Assembly (NCBI RefSeq): GCF_014635345.1
Contig: NZ_BMCU01000001.1
Coordinates: 806,001-870,000 of the forward strand
DNA from: Rhodococcoides trifolii
GTDB taxonomy: Bacteria; Actinomycetota; Actinomycetes; Mycobacteriales; Mycobacteriaceae
DNA length: 64,000 bases
Reading direction: 5' to 3'
The notes beneath the pieces are model-generated. The model did no database searches, was not told where the DNA came from, and worked only from the letters and a program-made list of their open reading frames with translations. Below, one piece after another: positions 52,324 through 61,394 of the stretch; within the stretch, counting starts at the first letter, position 1, and the number at the start of each line of letters is the position of its first letter. A program made the position numbers and the translations under genes.

Positions 52324-54153
52324 GTGTTCACTGTGGCGTTCGTGACCACGCTGCTGCGAAGAAGACCGAGACTCCTGCTGGTTCTCCTCCTCGTCGGCAC
52401 GGCGGCGGTGTACCTCACGAACCTCAGCTCCCAGAAGTGGGGCAACGCCTTCTACGCCGCCGCTGTACAGGCAGGGTCCGTCAGCTGGAAGGCGTTTCTG
52501 TTCGGTTCGTCCGACGCCGCGAACTCGATCACCGTCGACAAGCCGCCCGCGTCGCTGTGGATCATGGAGATCTCGGTTCGGATCTTCGGGCTGAACTCGT
52601 GGTCGGTGCTGGCGCCGCAGGTGTTGCTCGGTGTGCTGAGCGTCGGGATCCTGTATGCGACAGTGGAGCGCAAGTTCGGTTACGGAGCAGGACTCCTTGC
52701 AGGCCTGGTGCTCGCGCTGACCCCCACGGTCGCCCTGATGTTTCGGTACGACAACCCGGATGCGCTGCTGACGCTTCTCATGGTGTGCGCCGCGTGGTCG
52801 ATGCTCCGTGCGCTGGACGACGGACGGACGCGGTGGTTGGTACTCACTGGCGTGTTCGTGGGATTCGGGTTCATCGCCAAGCAGCTCGAGGTGTTCCTGC
52901 CGCTGCCGGGTATCGCCCTGGCGTACCTCCTGTTCGGACCTCCCCAGGTCGGCCGACGGATCCGGCAGCTTCTCGCGGCGCTCGCTGCTCTCGTGGTCTC
53001 GGCAGGGTGGTGGGTGGCGATCGTTCAACTCACCCCGGCGTCGGATCGCCCCTGGGTCGGCGGCTCCAAGACGAACAGTATCCTGGATCTGACGTTGGGC
53101 TACAACGGTTTCGGGCGCCTGACCGGCAACGAAGGCCGCGGCGGCGGGCGACAGGTGCCGTCCCGACAAGACACCGAGCAGATGTTCCCCGGCGGCTTTT
53201 CCGGCTTCGGCGGCCGCACCGGCATCACCCGCCTGTTCGCCGACGCGCAGGGCGGTCAGATCGCCTGGTTGATCCCCGCAGCGCTGGTTCTGGCGATCGC
53301 CGGAATCGTGTTGCGCGGCAGAGCCCCTCGCGCCGACTTTCGCCGAGCGTGGTACGTGATGTGGGGCGTGTGGTTGGTCGGTGCGGGGGTGGTGTTCAGC
53401 TTCATGTCCGGAACGTTCCATGCGTACTACACGATGACGCTGGCGCCCGCCATCGCCGCGATCGTGGCCGTCGGCGCCGTGGATCTGTGGTCGACGCGTG
53501 AAAGGAACTGGGCCAGAATCGTTCTGGCCCTGACTCTCCTGCTCACCACCGCGACGTCGTTCGCCTTTCTGAACCGGACACCGGACTTCCTGCCGTGGTT
53601 GCGGTGGACGGTAATGGTCGCCGGTGTCGTCGCGGCGCTGGCCCTGCTCGTGCGCCCGGTGAGGATCGTTGCCGTGGTGGCGATCCTGGCGGCACTCGGG
53701 GGACCGATCGCGTACGTTGCACAGACCATAGCCACCACGCACTCCGGCGGCGGCCCGAGCGCCGGGCCGTCGATCCAGAGGCAGCCGCAGGCTCGCAGCG
53801 GTGGCGGTGTCGAGTCCACCGTGCCCGCCGCGGACGTGACCGCTCTGCTCGAGCATAACGCATCGTCGTACACGTGGGTGGCAGCGACCGTCGGGTCGAA
53901 CGCCGCGGCCGGTTACCAACTGGCGACGCAGGATTCGGTCATGCCGATCGGCGGATTCTCGGGCGGAGATCCGTCTCCGACTCTGGCTCAGTTCGAGCAG
54001 TACGTGCACGACGGGCGCGTCCACTACTTCATCGGCGGTTCACAGGGTTCGAAGGGCAGGCCGTCGGACATCGCCGCCTGGGTCGATCGGACCTACGACT
54101 CGAGGACGGTCGGGAACGCCACGGTGTACGACCTGACGGCTGCCCCGAAGTAA
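52324..54153 (+). CDS. GT39-family membrane glycosyltransferase (YkcB/ArnT-like)
   Basis: A 609-residue polytopic protein of the PMT/ArnT fold, which transfers sugars from polyprenyl-phosphate donors outside the membrane. TVDKPPASLWIMEISVRIFGLNSWSVL and FRYDNPDALLTLLMV are family blocks. Roughly 11-12 spans fill the first 450 residues, and a Gly-rich extracytoplasmic loop (GRGGGRQ, GGFSGFGG) interrupts them. A soluble C-terminal domain of about 120 residues follows. The start is uncertain: GTG 52324, 52333 and 52342 are in frame and none has a ribosome site. The longer reading from 52198 overlaps the dehydrogenase remnant. Confidence 0.85.
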   Translation: MFTVAFVTTLLRRRPRLLLVLLLVGTAAVYLTNLSSQKWGNAFYAAAVQAGSVSWKAFLFGSSDAANSITVDKPPASLWIMEISVRIFGLNSWSVLAPQVLLGVLSVGILYATVERKFGYGAGLLAGLVLALTPTVALMFRYDNPDALLTLLMVCAAWSMLRALDDGRTRWLVLTGVFVGFGFIAKQLEVFLPLPGIALAYLLFGPPQVGRRIRQLLAALAALVVSAGWWVAIVQLTPASDRPWVGGSKTNSILDLTLGYNGFGRLTGNEGRGGGRQVPSRQDTEQMFPGGFSGFGGRTGITRLFADAQGGQIAWLIPAALVLAIAGIVLRGRAPRADFRRAWYVMWGVWLVGAGVVFSFMSGTFHAYYTMTLAPAIAAIVAVGAVDLWSTRERNWARIVLALTLLLTTATSFAFLNRTPDFLPWLRWTVMVAGVVAALALLVRPVRIVAVVAILAALGGPIAYVAQTIATTHSGGGPSAGPSIQRQPQARSGGGVESTVPAADVTALLEHNASSYTWVAATVGSNAAAGYQLATQDSVMPIGGFSGGDPSPTLAQFEQYVHDGRVHYFIGGSQGSKGRPSDIAAWVDRTYDSRTVGNATVYDLTAAPK

Positions 54154-54179
54154 CCGTCTCACCGCAGTAGCCTCACCGT

Positions 54180-54698
54180 GTGAGTGCATCCGAGAACGGA
54201 CGATTCGAACCACCGTACGACTGTGACGAGACCACGATGCTGGTCGGGTGGCTCGACTATCACCGAGCCACTCTGCTGTGGAAATGCGCGGACCTGAGCG
54301 AGGAGCAGCTGAAAGCTCGGTCGGTCGAACCGTCGCCCATGTCGCTGCTGGGCCTCGTCCGCCACATGACCGAGGTGGAACGAAGTTGGTTCGGCCGCAC
54401 CTTCGCGGGCCGTGACCGTCCGCCGCTCTACTACTCGGACGCCGACCCGGACGGGGACTTCGACAGCCTCGACAGTGTGTCGGTTGCCGACGCATGTGCC
54501 GCATTCGACGACGCAGTCGAGGAAAGCCGCGCCGTCGCGGCCGATGAGGACCCGGATGCACTGTCGGCGGCGAATCATCACGGCGAGGGCCACCCGTCCC
54601 TGCGTTGGATCTACACGCACATGATCGAGGAGTACGCCCGCCACAACGGCCACGCCGACTTCCTCCGTGAGCGAATCGACGGAAGCACCGGGGACTGA
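54180..54698 (+). CDS. DinB-family protein (DUF664)
   Basis: A 172-residue four-helix protein. LVGWLDYHRATLLWKCADLSEEQL, SLLGLVRHMTEVERSWF and the terminal HMIEEYARHNGHADFLRERIDG carry the three histidines (RHM, THM, RHNGHAD) that bind the metal in DinB/YfiT proteins. Many relatives are mycothiol-dependent transferases, which fits an actinobacterium, but the substrate is unknown. GTG at 54180. It is 26 bases after the glycosyltransferase. Confidence 0.9.
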   Translation: MSASENGRFEPPYDCDETTMLVGWLDYHRATLLWKCADLSEEQLKARSVEPSPMSLLGLVRHMTEVERSWFGRTFAGRDRPPLYYSDADPDGDFDSLDSVSVADACAAFDDAVEESRAVAADEDPDALSAANHHGEGHPSLRWIYTHMIEEYARHNGHADFLRERIDGSTGD

Positions 54699-54726
54699 AC
54701 CACCGGCCGGTGTGGTTGAACGAAGT

Positions 54727-55689
54727 GTGAAGCTATCTCTGTTGGACCGCTCGCGCACCCGTGCGGGATTCGACGATGCGACCGGTGTCACCGGCACCGT
54801 CGAGCGTGCGGTGTGGGCGGAACAGGCCGGTTACCAACGCTTCTGGGTCGCCGAGCACCATGCCGTCCCTGGAATCGCGAGCGGTGCCCCGGCGGTGTTG
54901 CTCGCCGCGATCGGCGGCCGGACCGACCGCATCCGGCTCGGTTCCGGCGGGGTCATGTTGCCCAACCATCAGCCGCTGGTCGTCGCGGAGCAGTTCTCGA
55001 TGTTGAGCGCGCTGTATCCCGGTCGTATCGATCTCGGTGTCGGTCGGTCGCTCGGGTTCACGCCGCCGGTCCGTCGGGCGCTACGGCGTGAGCGCGACGA
55101 GCCCGACACGTTCGAAGCCGACATCGACGAGTTGCGACACTACCTGCTCGGCACCGCCGACGTCACCGCCCGACCGGCGATCGCCGCGCCGCCGATATTC
55201 GTTCTCGCGACCGGTCATGGGCTGAATGTTGCTGCGCGACTCGGCCTTCCGGTGGTCGTGGGCGGGCCGGCGCTGCGCGACGCCGACCGGTTGGCGACGT
55301 ACCGCCGGGAATTCCGTGCGTCCGAGTTCAATCCCGTTCCCCACGTGATGGTGTCGGTGGACGCGTACGTGGCCGACTCCGAGGAGCAGGCGCGTCGACT
55401 CGCGGTTCCCGAGGCCTGGGCCATCGCACGCTCGCGGCAGACGGGGGAGTTCCCTCCCCTCGAGGATATCGCCGAGCTCCCCTCCGACGCGCCGCCCAGG
55501 GTTCGTGAGGCAGTGGAGAAGTCGGTGGCGTCCGCCGTGGCCGGTACGCCCGAGCAGGTCGGACGATCACTGGAGCGGCTTGTGGACCACACGGCGGCCG
55601 ACGAGGTCATCTCGTCCACATCGACGTTCGACCGCGCCCGCTTGCGCGCGTCGGACGAGCTTCTTGCGCAGGTCGTTTCGCGCCTGTGA
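54727..55689 (+). CDS. LLM-class flavin-dependent monooxygenase
   Basis: A 320-residue luciferase-like TIM-barrel protein. It begins VKLSLLDRSRT and carries RFWVAEHHAVPGIASGAPAVLL, TDRIRLGSGGVMLPNHQPLVVAEQF and YPGRIDLGVGRS, the MsnO8-type signature. It uses reduced FMN or F420 with O2; the substrate is unknown. The GTG at 54727 gives the normal family N-terminus. A GTG at 54667 would overlap the DinB gene and add 20 residues. It is likely co-transcribed with the DinB gene. Confidence 0.9.
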   Translation: MKLSLLDRSRTRAGFDDATGVTGTVERAVWAEQAGYQRFWVAEHHAVPGIASGAPAVLLAAIGGRTDRIRLGSGGVMLPNHQPLVVAEQFSMLSALYPGRIDLGVGRSLGFTPPVRRALRRERDEPDTFEADIDELRHYLLGTADVTARPAIAAPPIFVLATGHGLNVAARLGLPVVVGGPALRDADRLATYRREFRASEFNPVPHVMVSVDAYVADSEEQARRLAVPEAWAIARSRQTGEFPPLEDIAELPSDAPPRVREAVEKSVASAVAGTPEQVGRSLERLVDHTAADEVISSTSTFDRARLRASDELLAQVVSRL

Positions 55690-55701
55690 AATTGCCGGTG
55701 A

Positions 55702-56079
55702 TCAGGAAGACCGGCGATCCACGCAACCGCCGCCGAACCGCGACGCCAGCAGTATCACGCCCCACGGTCCTGCCACCCAGATCGGCCACGGGTACAGCAG
55801 CGAGGCGCCGGCGAGGCACGTGGCCAACCAGATGCCGACACAGAGAACGTTCACCGCGATCCACGGGATCCAGTCGTTCGGTACGCGCTCGGGTGTCGGT
55901 TCCGGCTGGGGAAGATCGTGCAGAACCGACTCGAGGTCTTCGGAATGCACGGCGGCCCAGGCAATTCCGGAACGCCTCTCGAACTCGGACAGGGTCAGAC
56001 GACCTTCTCCGACGGCTGTGGTCAACGCATCCACAGCCGCCTGCCGCTCGTGGTCCCCGATTCGGATGTCGATCGCCAT
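55702..56079 (-). CDS. DUF1707 / two-span membrane protein
   Basis: A 125-residue protein. The N-terminal DUF1707 (SHOCT-like) motif IRIGDHERQAAVDALTTAVGEGRLTLSEFERR is clear. Two membrane segments follow (WIAVNVLCVGIWLATCLAGA and WPIWVAGPWGVILLA). Such proteins are common in actinobacteria, with no settled role. The start at 56079 is chosen over upstream ATGs that would run through the operator region. It is divergent from the PadR gene across two palindromes. Confidence 0.83.
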   Translation of the reverse strand: MAIDIRIGDHERQAAVDALTTAVGEGRLTLSEFERRSGIAWAAVHSEDLESVLHDLPQPEPTPERVPNDWIPWIAVNVLCVGIWLATCLAGASLLYPWPIWVAGPWGVILLASRFGGGCVDRRSS

Positions 56080-56102
56080 GCCAGCTCGTTTCGGTTGGAT
56101 GT

Positions 56103-56147
56103 TCCACTGTGGACGGTCGAGTTTCATCATGGACCCACCACAGTGGA
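56103..56147. promoter_or_regulatory. Paired palindromic operators between DUF1707 gene and padR
   Basis: TCCACTGTGGA (56103-56113) is a perfect dyad with a central T. ACCACAGTGGA (56137-56147) carries the same CCAC-N-GTGG core, and the 10-bp TCCACTGTGG and CCACAGTGGA are exact reverse complements. The centres are 34 bp apart. The region lies between divergent starts at 56079 and 56174, so a PadR dimer may bind both. Confidence 0.6.
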
Positions 56148-56173
56148 CTGTCAACCTGTGGGACCATCGAGGC

Positions 56174-56707
56174 GTGACGGACAAGCCGCTGAACTCAACG
56201 GCCGCATCGATGCTGGGTTTCCTCCACGAGGGTCCGATGACGGGCTGGGATCTGATCGCGACGGCGCAGTATCGAATCGGGGAGTTCTGGACCATCACCC
56301 GTAGTCAGGTGTATCGCGAGCTGGCAACACTCGCCGACAGGGGCTTGATCGTCGGCCTCGAGTCGGGCGCCCGCGAACGCAAGCCCTACGAGATCACCGA
56401 GTCGGGCCGCACTGCGTTCGCGGCGTGGATACACCGCCAGCCCGACGCAGGCACGATTCGCAACCCGATGCTCCTGACGCTGGCCTTCGGAGCGCACCTC
56501 GAACCGACGGTGCTGGCCACGATGCTGGCCACCCACCGCCGCGAACACGAAGCGGTCCTCGTCGGCTACCGCGCGCAGGCCGTGAATCCGGAAATCATCA
56601 AGCACCCCTTCGCGGCAGCCACTCTGGAATTCGGAATCACCTACGAGGAGGGTGTTCTCAAGTGGTTCGACCGCCTCCCGGCGATCCTCGATAATATTGC
56701 TCCATGA
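56174..56707 (+). CDS. PadR-family transcriptional regulator
   Basis: A 177-residue winged-helix regulator. TAASMLGFLHEGPMTGWDLIATAQ, FWTITRSQVYRELATLADRGLI and the wing ESGARERKPYEITESGRTAFAAWI are the PadR blocks. A C-terminal helical region follows (LLTLAFGAHLEPTVLATML). The GTG at 56174 is used. The stop overlaps the ribH ATG (ATGA), so regulator and lumazine synthase are co-translated, an unusual pairing. The ligand is unknown. Confidence 0.9.
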   Translation: MTDKPLNSTAASMLGFLHEGPMTGWDLIATAQYRIGEFWTITRSQVYRELATLADRGLIVGLESGARERKPYEITESGRTAFAAWIHRQPDAGTIRNPMLLTLAFGAHLEPTVLATMLATHRREHEAVLVGYRAQAVNPEIIKHPFAAATLEFGITYEEGVLKWFDRLPAILDNIAP

Positions 56708-57168
56708 CGAACTCTCTGAACGGATCCGTCGCGTTCATTCAGGCAACGTGGCACCGCAGCATCGTCGATCGCGCACGTGAGGGATTTCTCGCCGAGTTCA
56801 CCTCGCTCGGTTACGACGCGTCCGACGTGGACCAGTTCGAGGTTCCCGGCGCGTTCGAGATCCCTCTCCATGCTCAGCGGCTGGCTCGCACCGGAAAATA
56901 CGCGGCCATCGTGGCTGCGGCGCTCGTGGTGGACGGCGGCATCTACCGGCACGAGTTCGTCGCCACCGCCGTCATCGACGGTCTGATGAAAGTACAACTC
57001 GATAACGACGTGCCGGTGTTCTCCGTGGTCCTCACCCCGCACCACTTCCACGAACACTCCGAGCACGTGAACTACTTCACCGACCACTTCGTGACCAAGG
57101 GTGCCGAAGCAGCGCGCGCCCTGGCGACGACGACGACCTCACTGAGCAGGATTTCGGCCCAGGCGTGA
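56704..57168 (+). CDS. ribH: 6,7-Dimethyl-8-ribityllumazine synthase, RibH2-like
   Basis: A 154-residue enzyme for the penultimate step of riboflavin synthesis. VPGAFEIPLHAQRLARTGKYAAIVAAALVVDGGIYRHEFV covers the substrate site. The tail PHHFHEHSEHVNYFTDHFVTKG resembles the RibH2 (decameric) type known from Brucella and Mesorhizobium rather than the icosahedral RibH1. No other rib gene is near, so this is likely a second, specialised copy. It overlaps padR at the start and the converging antiporter gene by 30 bases at the end. Confidence 0.85.
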   Translation: MTNSLNGSVAFIQATWHRSIVDRAREGFLAEFTSLGYDASDVDQFEVPGAFEIPLHAQRLARTGKYAAIVAAALVVDGGIYRHEFVATAVIDGLMKVQLDNDVPVFSVVLTPHHFHEHSEHVNYFTDHFVTKGAEAARALATTTTSLSRISAQA

Positions 57169-58269
57169 CCCGGCGGCTGTCGCGGCCGCGAGGGTGATGA
57201 GCGCTCCGAGGATGATCGCGGGCGCCTCTCCGGGCGCGAACAGGCCCGATTGTGTCCCCAGGGTGACGGCAGAGACGGGAACGCCGAGCTGAGCTGCGGC
57301 CAGGACGCCGACCGCGAGCGGCTGCCCCGTGACCCGCATCGCGGCGTGCGTGATCACCGCGCCGAGTCCGAGTGCGACACCGAGTCCGATCATGGCGGGG
57401 TGAGCACCGAGGTCGCGTAGGTCGAGCGACGCCCCGAGCCACACGAAGTACACCGGTCCGAGGAACCCCTCGGTGATTGCGAACATCTGCTTCGTCAGCC
57501 GGCGCGGCGGGCCGATCGCCGCGATGGCGAGCCCGAAGCTGAATCCCGCCAACATGATCGAGACGTGGGTGAAGACGGCCACCGCAGCCAACCCGAACAG
57601 AATTGCCAGGTTGATGCGCAGTTCGAGAGCGAACTTCCGTCGTTCGGACAGGCGATGCACCCGCCGTCGAACCCCGGACGCCTCCAGGCGGCGGAAAACA
57701 AGGAACAGTACGACGGCACAGGCGATGACCACGACGGAACCGACGGCCGCGCGAGCCGCCCGCGACGGGTCGACCACCAGTGGAAGCGCCACGATGCACG
57801 CGGCATCGGCGATCGCGATCTGCGGAAGCATCTGCAGGACAGCTGAACCGGACAATTTCCCCGAGTCCACGATGGGCATGATGATCGCCGCAGACGACGA
57901 CGCCATCAGCACCGCGTACAGACCGAGGTGGCCGGTGCCGAACGCGGTGGTCACGGCCCACGCGATTCCCGTCGACACCACCCCGATCGCGACGGCTCGG
58001 CCGGCGCCCACTCTGATGCCGGCCATCAGGTGCGGATCGCGGATCGGTACGTGCGTTCCCGCCACGAACATCACGAGGGCAAACCCGATGTTCGCCAGGA
58101 ACGTCGCGGTCACATCGGTCGAATCGAAGATCTGGAAGCCGGTGCGACCGATGACGATTCCCGCTACCAACTCCCCGAGCACGACCGGCAGCCGCAGTGT
58201 CGTCGGCAGGGCAAGCAGAGGGCCGATCAATCCCAGCGCTGCAACGAGCGCCAGAATCTCGAAGTTCAC
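57139..58269 (-). CDS. Kef-type cation/proton antiporter (CPA2)
   Basis: A 376-residue membrane protein of the Na+/H+ exchanger fold. It shows about 11-12 spans, LPVVLGELVAGIVIGRTGF near the N-terminus and SSSAAIIMPIVDSGKL in the region where CPA2 proteins carry the ion site. No C-terminal RCK/TrkA domain is present, so nucleotide control is not expected. The GTG at 58269 overlaps the sixA stop (GTGA). It is last in the aroQ-thioesterase-sixA operon. The transported ion is not readable. Confidence 0.85.
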   Translation of the reverse strand: MNFEILALVAALGLIGPLLALPTTLRLPVVLGELVAGIVIGRTGFQIFDSTDVTATFLANIGFALVMFVAGTHVPIRDPHLMAGIRVGAGRAVAIGVVSTGIAWAVTTAFGTGHLGLYAVLMASSSAAIIMPIVDSGKLSGSAVLQMLPQIAIADAACIVALPLVVDPSRAARAAVGSVVVIACAVVLFLVFRRLEASGVRRRVHRLSERRKFALELRINLAILFGLAAVAVFTHVSIMLAGFSFGLAIAAIGPPRRLTKQMFAITEGFLGPVYFVWLGASLDLRDLGAHPAMIGLGVALGLGAVITHAAMRVTGQPLAVGVLAAAQLGVPVSAVTLGTQSGLFAPGEAPAIILGALITLAAATAAGSRLGRNPAQ

Positions 58270-58769
58270 GTCCCGGACGGTTCCGCTCGCAGTGCCGCGA
58301 TCAGCGTCGCCCGTCCGGTCGTCAGGTCCGCCCACAGCGATTCGGTGGTCAACACGGCGAGGCCCGACGTGGGAAACTTGGTCCGAATCCACGACGCGTA
58401 CTCCGACTCCGCATCGTCGGCGAGTTCCAGTGCCGTCCAGGGTGTTCCGGGTGCGTGGCCGACCACCATGAGCGTCCGCACCGAGTCGTCGGTGAGCGCG
58501 ATCTGCTCGAGAATGTCCTCGGGCGAACCCCCGTAGACAGAGTCTTCGTACCGAACCGGCGCGTCGATTGCGGTGGCGTCGAACGTCTCTCGGGTCCTGA
58601 GTGCCGTCGAGCAGATCACGGCGTCGACGGCTCCGACGTTGGTCCGTATCCACTCGCCCGCCAGCCCGGCCTGATACTGCCCGCGCGCGGCGAGCGGGCG
58701 GTCGTGGTCGTCGACACCGTCGGGGTACCCGGACTTGCCGTGCCTCATCAGGATCAGAGTGCGCGTCAC
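58266..58769 (-). CDS. SixA-type histidine phosphatase
   Basis: A 167-residue protein of the histidine phosphatase superfamily. The RHG motif is in LILMRHGKSGYPD (catalytic His), and the second histidine is in MVVGHAPGTPW. SixA acts on phosphohistidine in two-component or phosphotransfer proteins, but many short family members act on small molecules, so the target is open. GTG 58769 overlaps the thioesterase stop and its own stop overlaps the antiporter start, both as GTGA. Confidence 0.87.
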   Translation of the reverse strand: MTRTLILMRHGKSGYPDGVDDHDRPLAARGQYQAGLAGEWIRTNVGAVDAVICSTALRTRETFDATAIDAPVRYEDSVYGGSPEDILEQIALTDDSVRTLMVVGHAPGTPWTALELADDAESEYASWIRTKFPTSGLAVLTTESLWADLTTGRATLIAALRAEPSGT

Positions 58770-59605
58770 GGTGTAGACCCCCCGCTGTCGCCCGACCGGC
58801 CTCCGGCCTTCCCGCTGAGCGGCGAGAACCGCGCGACCGTCCGCACCTTCTCGTCGACGACGAACCAGATCGTGATCGTCGTGCCGTCGCGCCGTTGCCG
58901 GATGATCACGTGCTCGCGGGCGAGGATCGGGCTGATGTACTCGATGACGGCGCGGTGGGGGACCGAGGTGATGTCGTCGGCGTCGGCCACCACCTCTTCG
59001 ACCGCCTGCCAGTAGGCGGCGTTGTTCACGTGGTTGAACGCGTCGATGTCCGTGACGCGCAACGGGAACTCGAAATCGGTGTTGGACGGCGCCGGAAGCG
59101 GTTCGGTCAGCCACGCCTTCCATTTGAGCCGGTGCTCGTCGGCGCTGCGCTGTAGTACCGCTATGCCGTCGTCGCTGATGCGGGTCGGCATGCCGGTCGT
59201 CTGGCTGATGTTGATCCAGAACGCTTCGGTCTCGAGGGACGCGCCTTTGGGGCTGGTGATGGCGACGCGCATGTTGGACCAGCGCGTCGACAGTCCGGAA
59301 CACCAGCGGTGCAACGAGATTCGATCCGGCCACACCGCCGGCCGATGAACGTCGATCACCGTTCGGCGCACGATCCACAGGGGGTCGGACCCGTCGAGAC
59401 CGGACGCGTCGAGATTGTCCGATCCGATGTCCTGAAGGTAGCGGGCAACGGAGTCGTACCGGAGGCGATTGTCGGTGTCGACGTCCCCGGCGCGCACGGG
59501 CCGCTCGGTGCGAAAGCCGTCGCCGCCGGGGGGCGGGGGCGGAAGCTCGTGCTCGAGGGCTGGGTCGAGGGCTGGGTCGAGAGCGGGGTCGGGCACGGTG
59601 CTCAT
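58766..59605 (-). CDS. Acyl-ACP/acyl-CoA thioesterase, double hot-dog
   Basis: A 279-residue protein with two hot-dog modules. The first includes [24 protein letters not shown]. The second includes [25 protein letters not shown], the usual Asp/His/Asn/Asn active-site strip of FatA-like thioesterases. It should release free fatty acids from ACP or CoA. The N-terminus has a small repeat, [13 protein letters not shown], caused by a 12-base tandem. The ATG at 59605 overlaps the aroQ stop (ATGA). Confidence 0.85.
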   Translation of the reverse strand: MSTVPDPALDPALDPALEHELPPPPPGGDGFRTERPVRAGDVDTDNRLRYDSVARYLQDIGSDNLDASGLDGSDPLWIVRRTVIDVHRPAVWPDRISLHRWCSGLSTRWSNMRVAITSPKGASLETEAFWINISQTTGMPTRISDDGIAVLQRSADEHRLKWKAWLTEPLPAPSNTDFEFPLRVTDIDAFNHVNNAAYWQAVEEVVADADDITSVPHRAVIEYISPILAREHVIIRQRRDGTTITIWFVVDEKVRTVARFSPLSGKAGGRSGDSGGSTP

Positions 59606-60045
59606 GATGTCAGGCTGCACAGACGCTCGACCGCATATCCGTAGCCCGCGATCCCGAGTCCGGCGATCACACCGACCGCGATGGGTGACACGTAGCTGTG
59701 GTGTCGGAAATCCTCGCGAGCATGAACGTTGCTGATGTGTACCTCGATGATCGGAACCTCGGGAATCACCAACGCGTCGCGCAACGCGACCGAGGTGTGC
59801 GTGAGTCCGCCCGGATTGATGACGATTCCCGCTGCGGTTCCGCGCGCCTCGTGAATCCAGTCGATGAGCGCACCCTCGTGGTTCGACTGTTCCGCCCGCA
59901 CCGTCCGGCCGAATTGTGCGGCTGTGTCGGTGCAGAGCGCCACGACGTCGGCGAGGCTGTCGCCTCCGTACACCTCGGGCTGGCGGGTGCCGAGCATGTT
60001 CAGGTTCGGCCCGTTCAGGACGAGGATGTGACCAGCGGTCGTCAT
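59602..60045 (-). CDS. aroQ: Type II 3-dehydroquinate dehydratase
   Basis: A 147-residue shikimate-pathway enzyme. The signature [21 protein letters not shown] holds the catalytic Tyr and Arg. [33 protein letters not shown] and [20 protein letters not shown] complete the active site. It converts 3-dehydroquinate to 3-dehydroshikimate. It is first in an operon with a thioesterase, sixA and an antiporter and is divergent from an MFS gene; no other aro gene is nearby. Confidence 0.96.
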   Translation of the reverse strand: MTTAGHILVLNGPNLNMLGTRQPEVYGGDSLADVVALCTDTAAQFGRTVRAEQSNHEGALIDWIHEARGTAAGIVINPGGLTHTSVALRDALVIPEVPIIEVHISNVHAREDFRHHSYVSPIAVGVIAGLGIAGYGYAVERLCSLTS

Positions 60046-60087
60046 GCGTTTGCACACTACCGGCCCTCTCACGGCACACTGAACGGC

Positions 60088-61356
60088 GTGCGGGCGTGGA
60101 TTGTGTGGATCACCGGAGTCCTCGCGTACATCGTCGGCGTGCTGCACCGGACGTCGTTCGGCGTGTCCGGCCTCGACGCCGCGGATCGTTTCGGAGCCAA
60201 CCCCAGCCTTCTCTCGTCGTTCGTGGTCCTGCAGGTGGTTGTCTACGCGTCGATGCAGATCCCCGCCGGCGTGCTGCTGGACCGCGTCGGACCACGGGTG
60301 ATGATCGCCGCCGGTGCGGCCACGATGGTCGCCGGCCAGCTCGCCCTCGCCCTCACCGAATCTCTGCCGCTCGCGATCGCCGCGCGCGCCGTCGTCGGAG
60401 TCGGGGACGCCCTCACCTTCATCTCGGTCCTGCGGTTGGTGCCGGCGTGGTTCGCTCCCCGGCGGGTGCCCCTCGTGTCGCAACTGACCGGCATCTGCGG
60501 CCAGATCGGGCAGGTGCTCTCTGCCGTGCCGTTCCTCGCCATCCTGCACGGACCCGGCTGGACCGCGGCGTTCGTCTCGGCGGCCGCGCTCGGAGCGGTG
60601 GTGTTCGTCCTGGCCCTGACCGTGATTCGCGACGCGCCACCGGGGATGGAACGCCAGACGCAGAAGGTGACGGTCCGGGAGTCGGGGCGCCAGGTGGTTC
60701 GAGTGTGGCGTCGACCGGGCACTCGACTCGGGTTCTTCAGTCACATGGGTACGCAGTTCTCCATCACGGTCTTCACGTTGATCTGGGGGGTGCCGTATCT
60801 GTCGTCGGCACAGGGCTTGTCGTCGGGTGTCGTCGGCGCCATGTTGACGACGTCGGTGGTGGCGGCCATCGTCTCGGGAATCGTCGTCGGCATCCTCACG
60901 GGGCGCTACCCGAACCGTCGATCGTGGATGGTGCTGTCGATCATGGTCAGCAACGCGCTGATGTGGGGCATCGTTCTGTTGCTCCCCGGCCGCGCACCCG
61001 TGTGGTTGCTCTTCCTGCTGATCGTCGTCATCTCGGTCGGTGGACCCGGGTCGGCGATCGGATTCGATTACGCCCGCACCTTCAATCCGAGCGTCGCCCT
61101 CGGCACGGCGCAGGGAATGGTGAACATCGGCGGATTCTTGGCGTCGCTGCTGGTGATGCAGGCCATGGGCGTCATCCTGGGCGCGCTGGGCGGGTACACA
61201 CTCGACGCGTTCCGAGTTGCCTGGCTGACGCAGTACGTGGTGTGGGCGGTGGCGATCACCGGGGTGCTGGTCAGTCGCCGGACCGCGCGGCGTGATGCGG
61301 GGGTTGTCCCGCGAACGATGCGCGAAGTTGTGTATCGGCACCAATCCCGGAAATGA
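60088..61356 (+). CDS. MFS transporter
   Basis: A 422-residue 12-span transporter. The opening [20 protein letters not shown], the [26 protein letters not shown] loop and [11 protein letters not shown] between spans are MFS-like. Relatives in mycobacteria sit beside the same acyltransferase type. The GTG at 60088 follows a short divergent gap (43 bases) from aroQ. Its TGA overlaps an ATG of the next frame (ATGA at 61353), though I favour a later start for that gene. The substrate is unknown. Confidence 0.87.
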   Translation: MRAWIVWITGVLAYIVGVLHRTSFGVSGLDAADRFGANPSLLSSFVVLQVVVYASMQIPAGVLLDRVGPRVMIAAGAATMVAGQLALALTESLPLAIAARAVVGVGDALTFISVLRLVPAWFAPRRVPLVSQLTGICGQIGQVLSAVPFLAILHGPGWTAAFVSAAALGAVVFVLALTVIRDAPPGMERQTQKVTVRESGRQVVRVWRRPGTRLGFFSHMGTQFSITVFTLIWGVPYLSSAQGLSSGVVGAMLTTSVVAAIVSGIVVGILTGRYPNRRSWMVLSIMVSNALMWGIVLLLPGRAPVWLLFLLIVVISVGGPGSAIGFDYARTFNPSVALGTAQGMVNIGGFLASLLVMQAMGVILGALGGYTLDAFRVAWLTQYVVWAVAITGVLVSRRTARRDAGVVPRTMREVVYRHQSRK

Positions 61357-61394
61357 CCGGCGACTGCGCCACTGCGCGGTCTAAGTTCGCTTAC

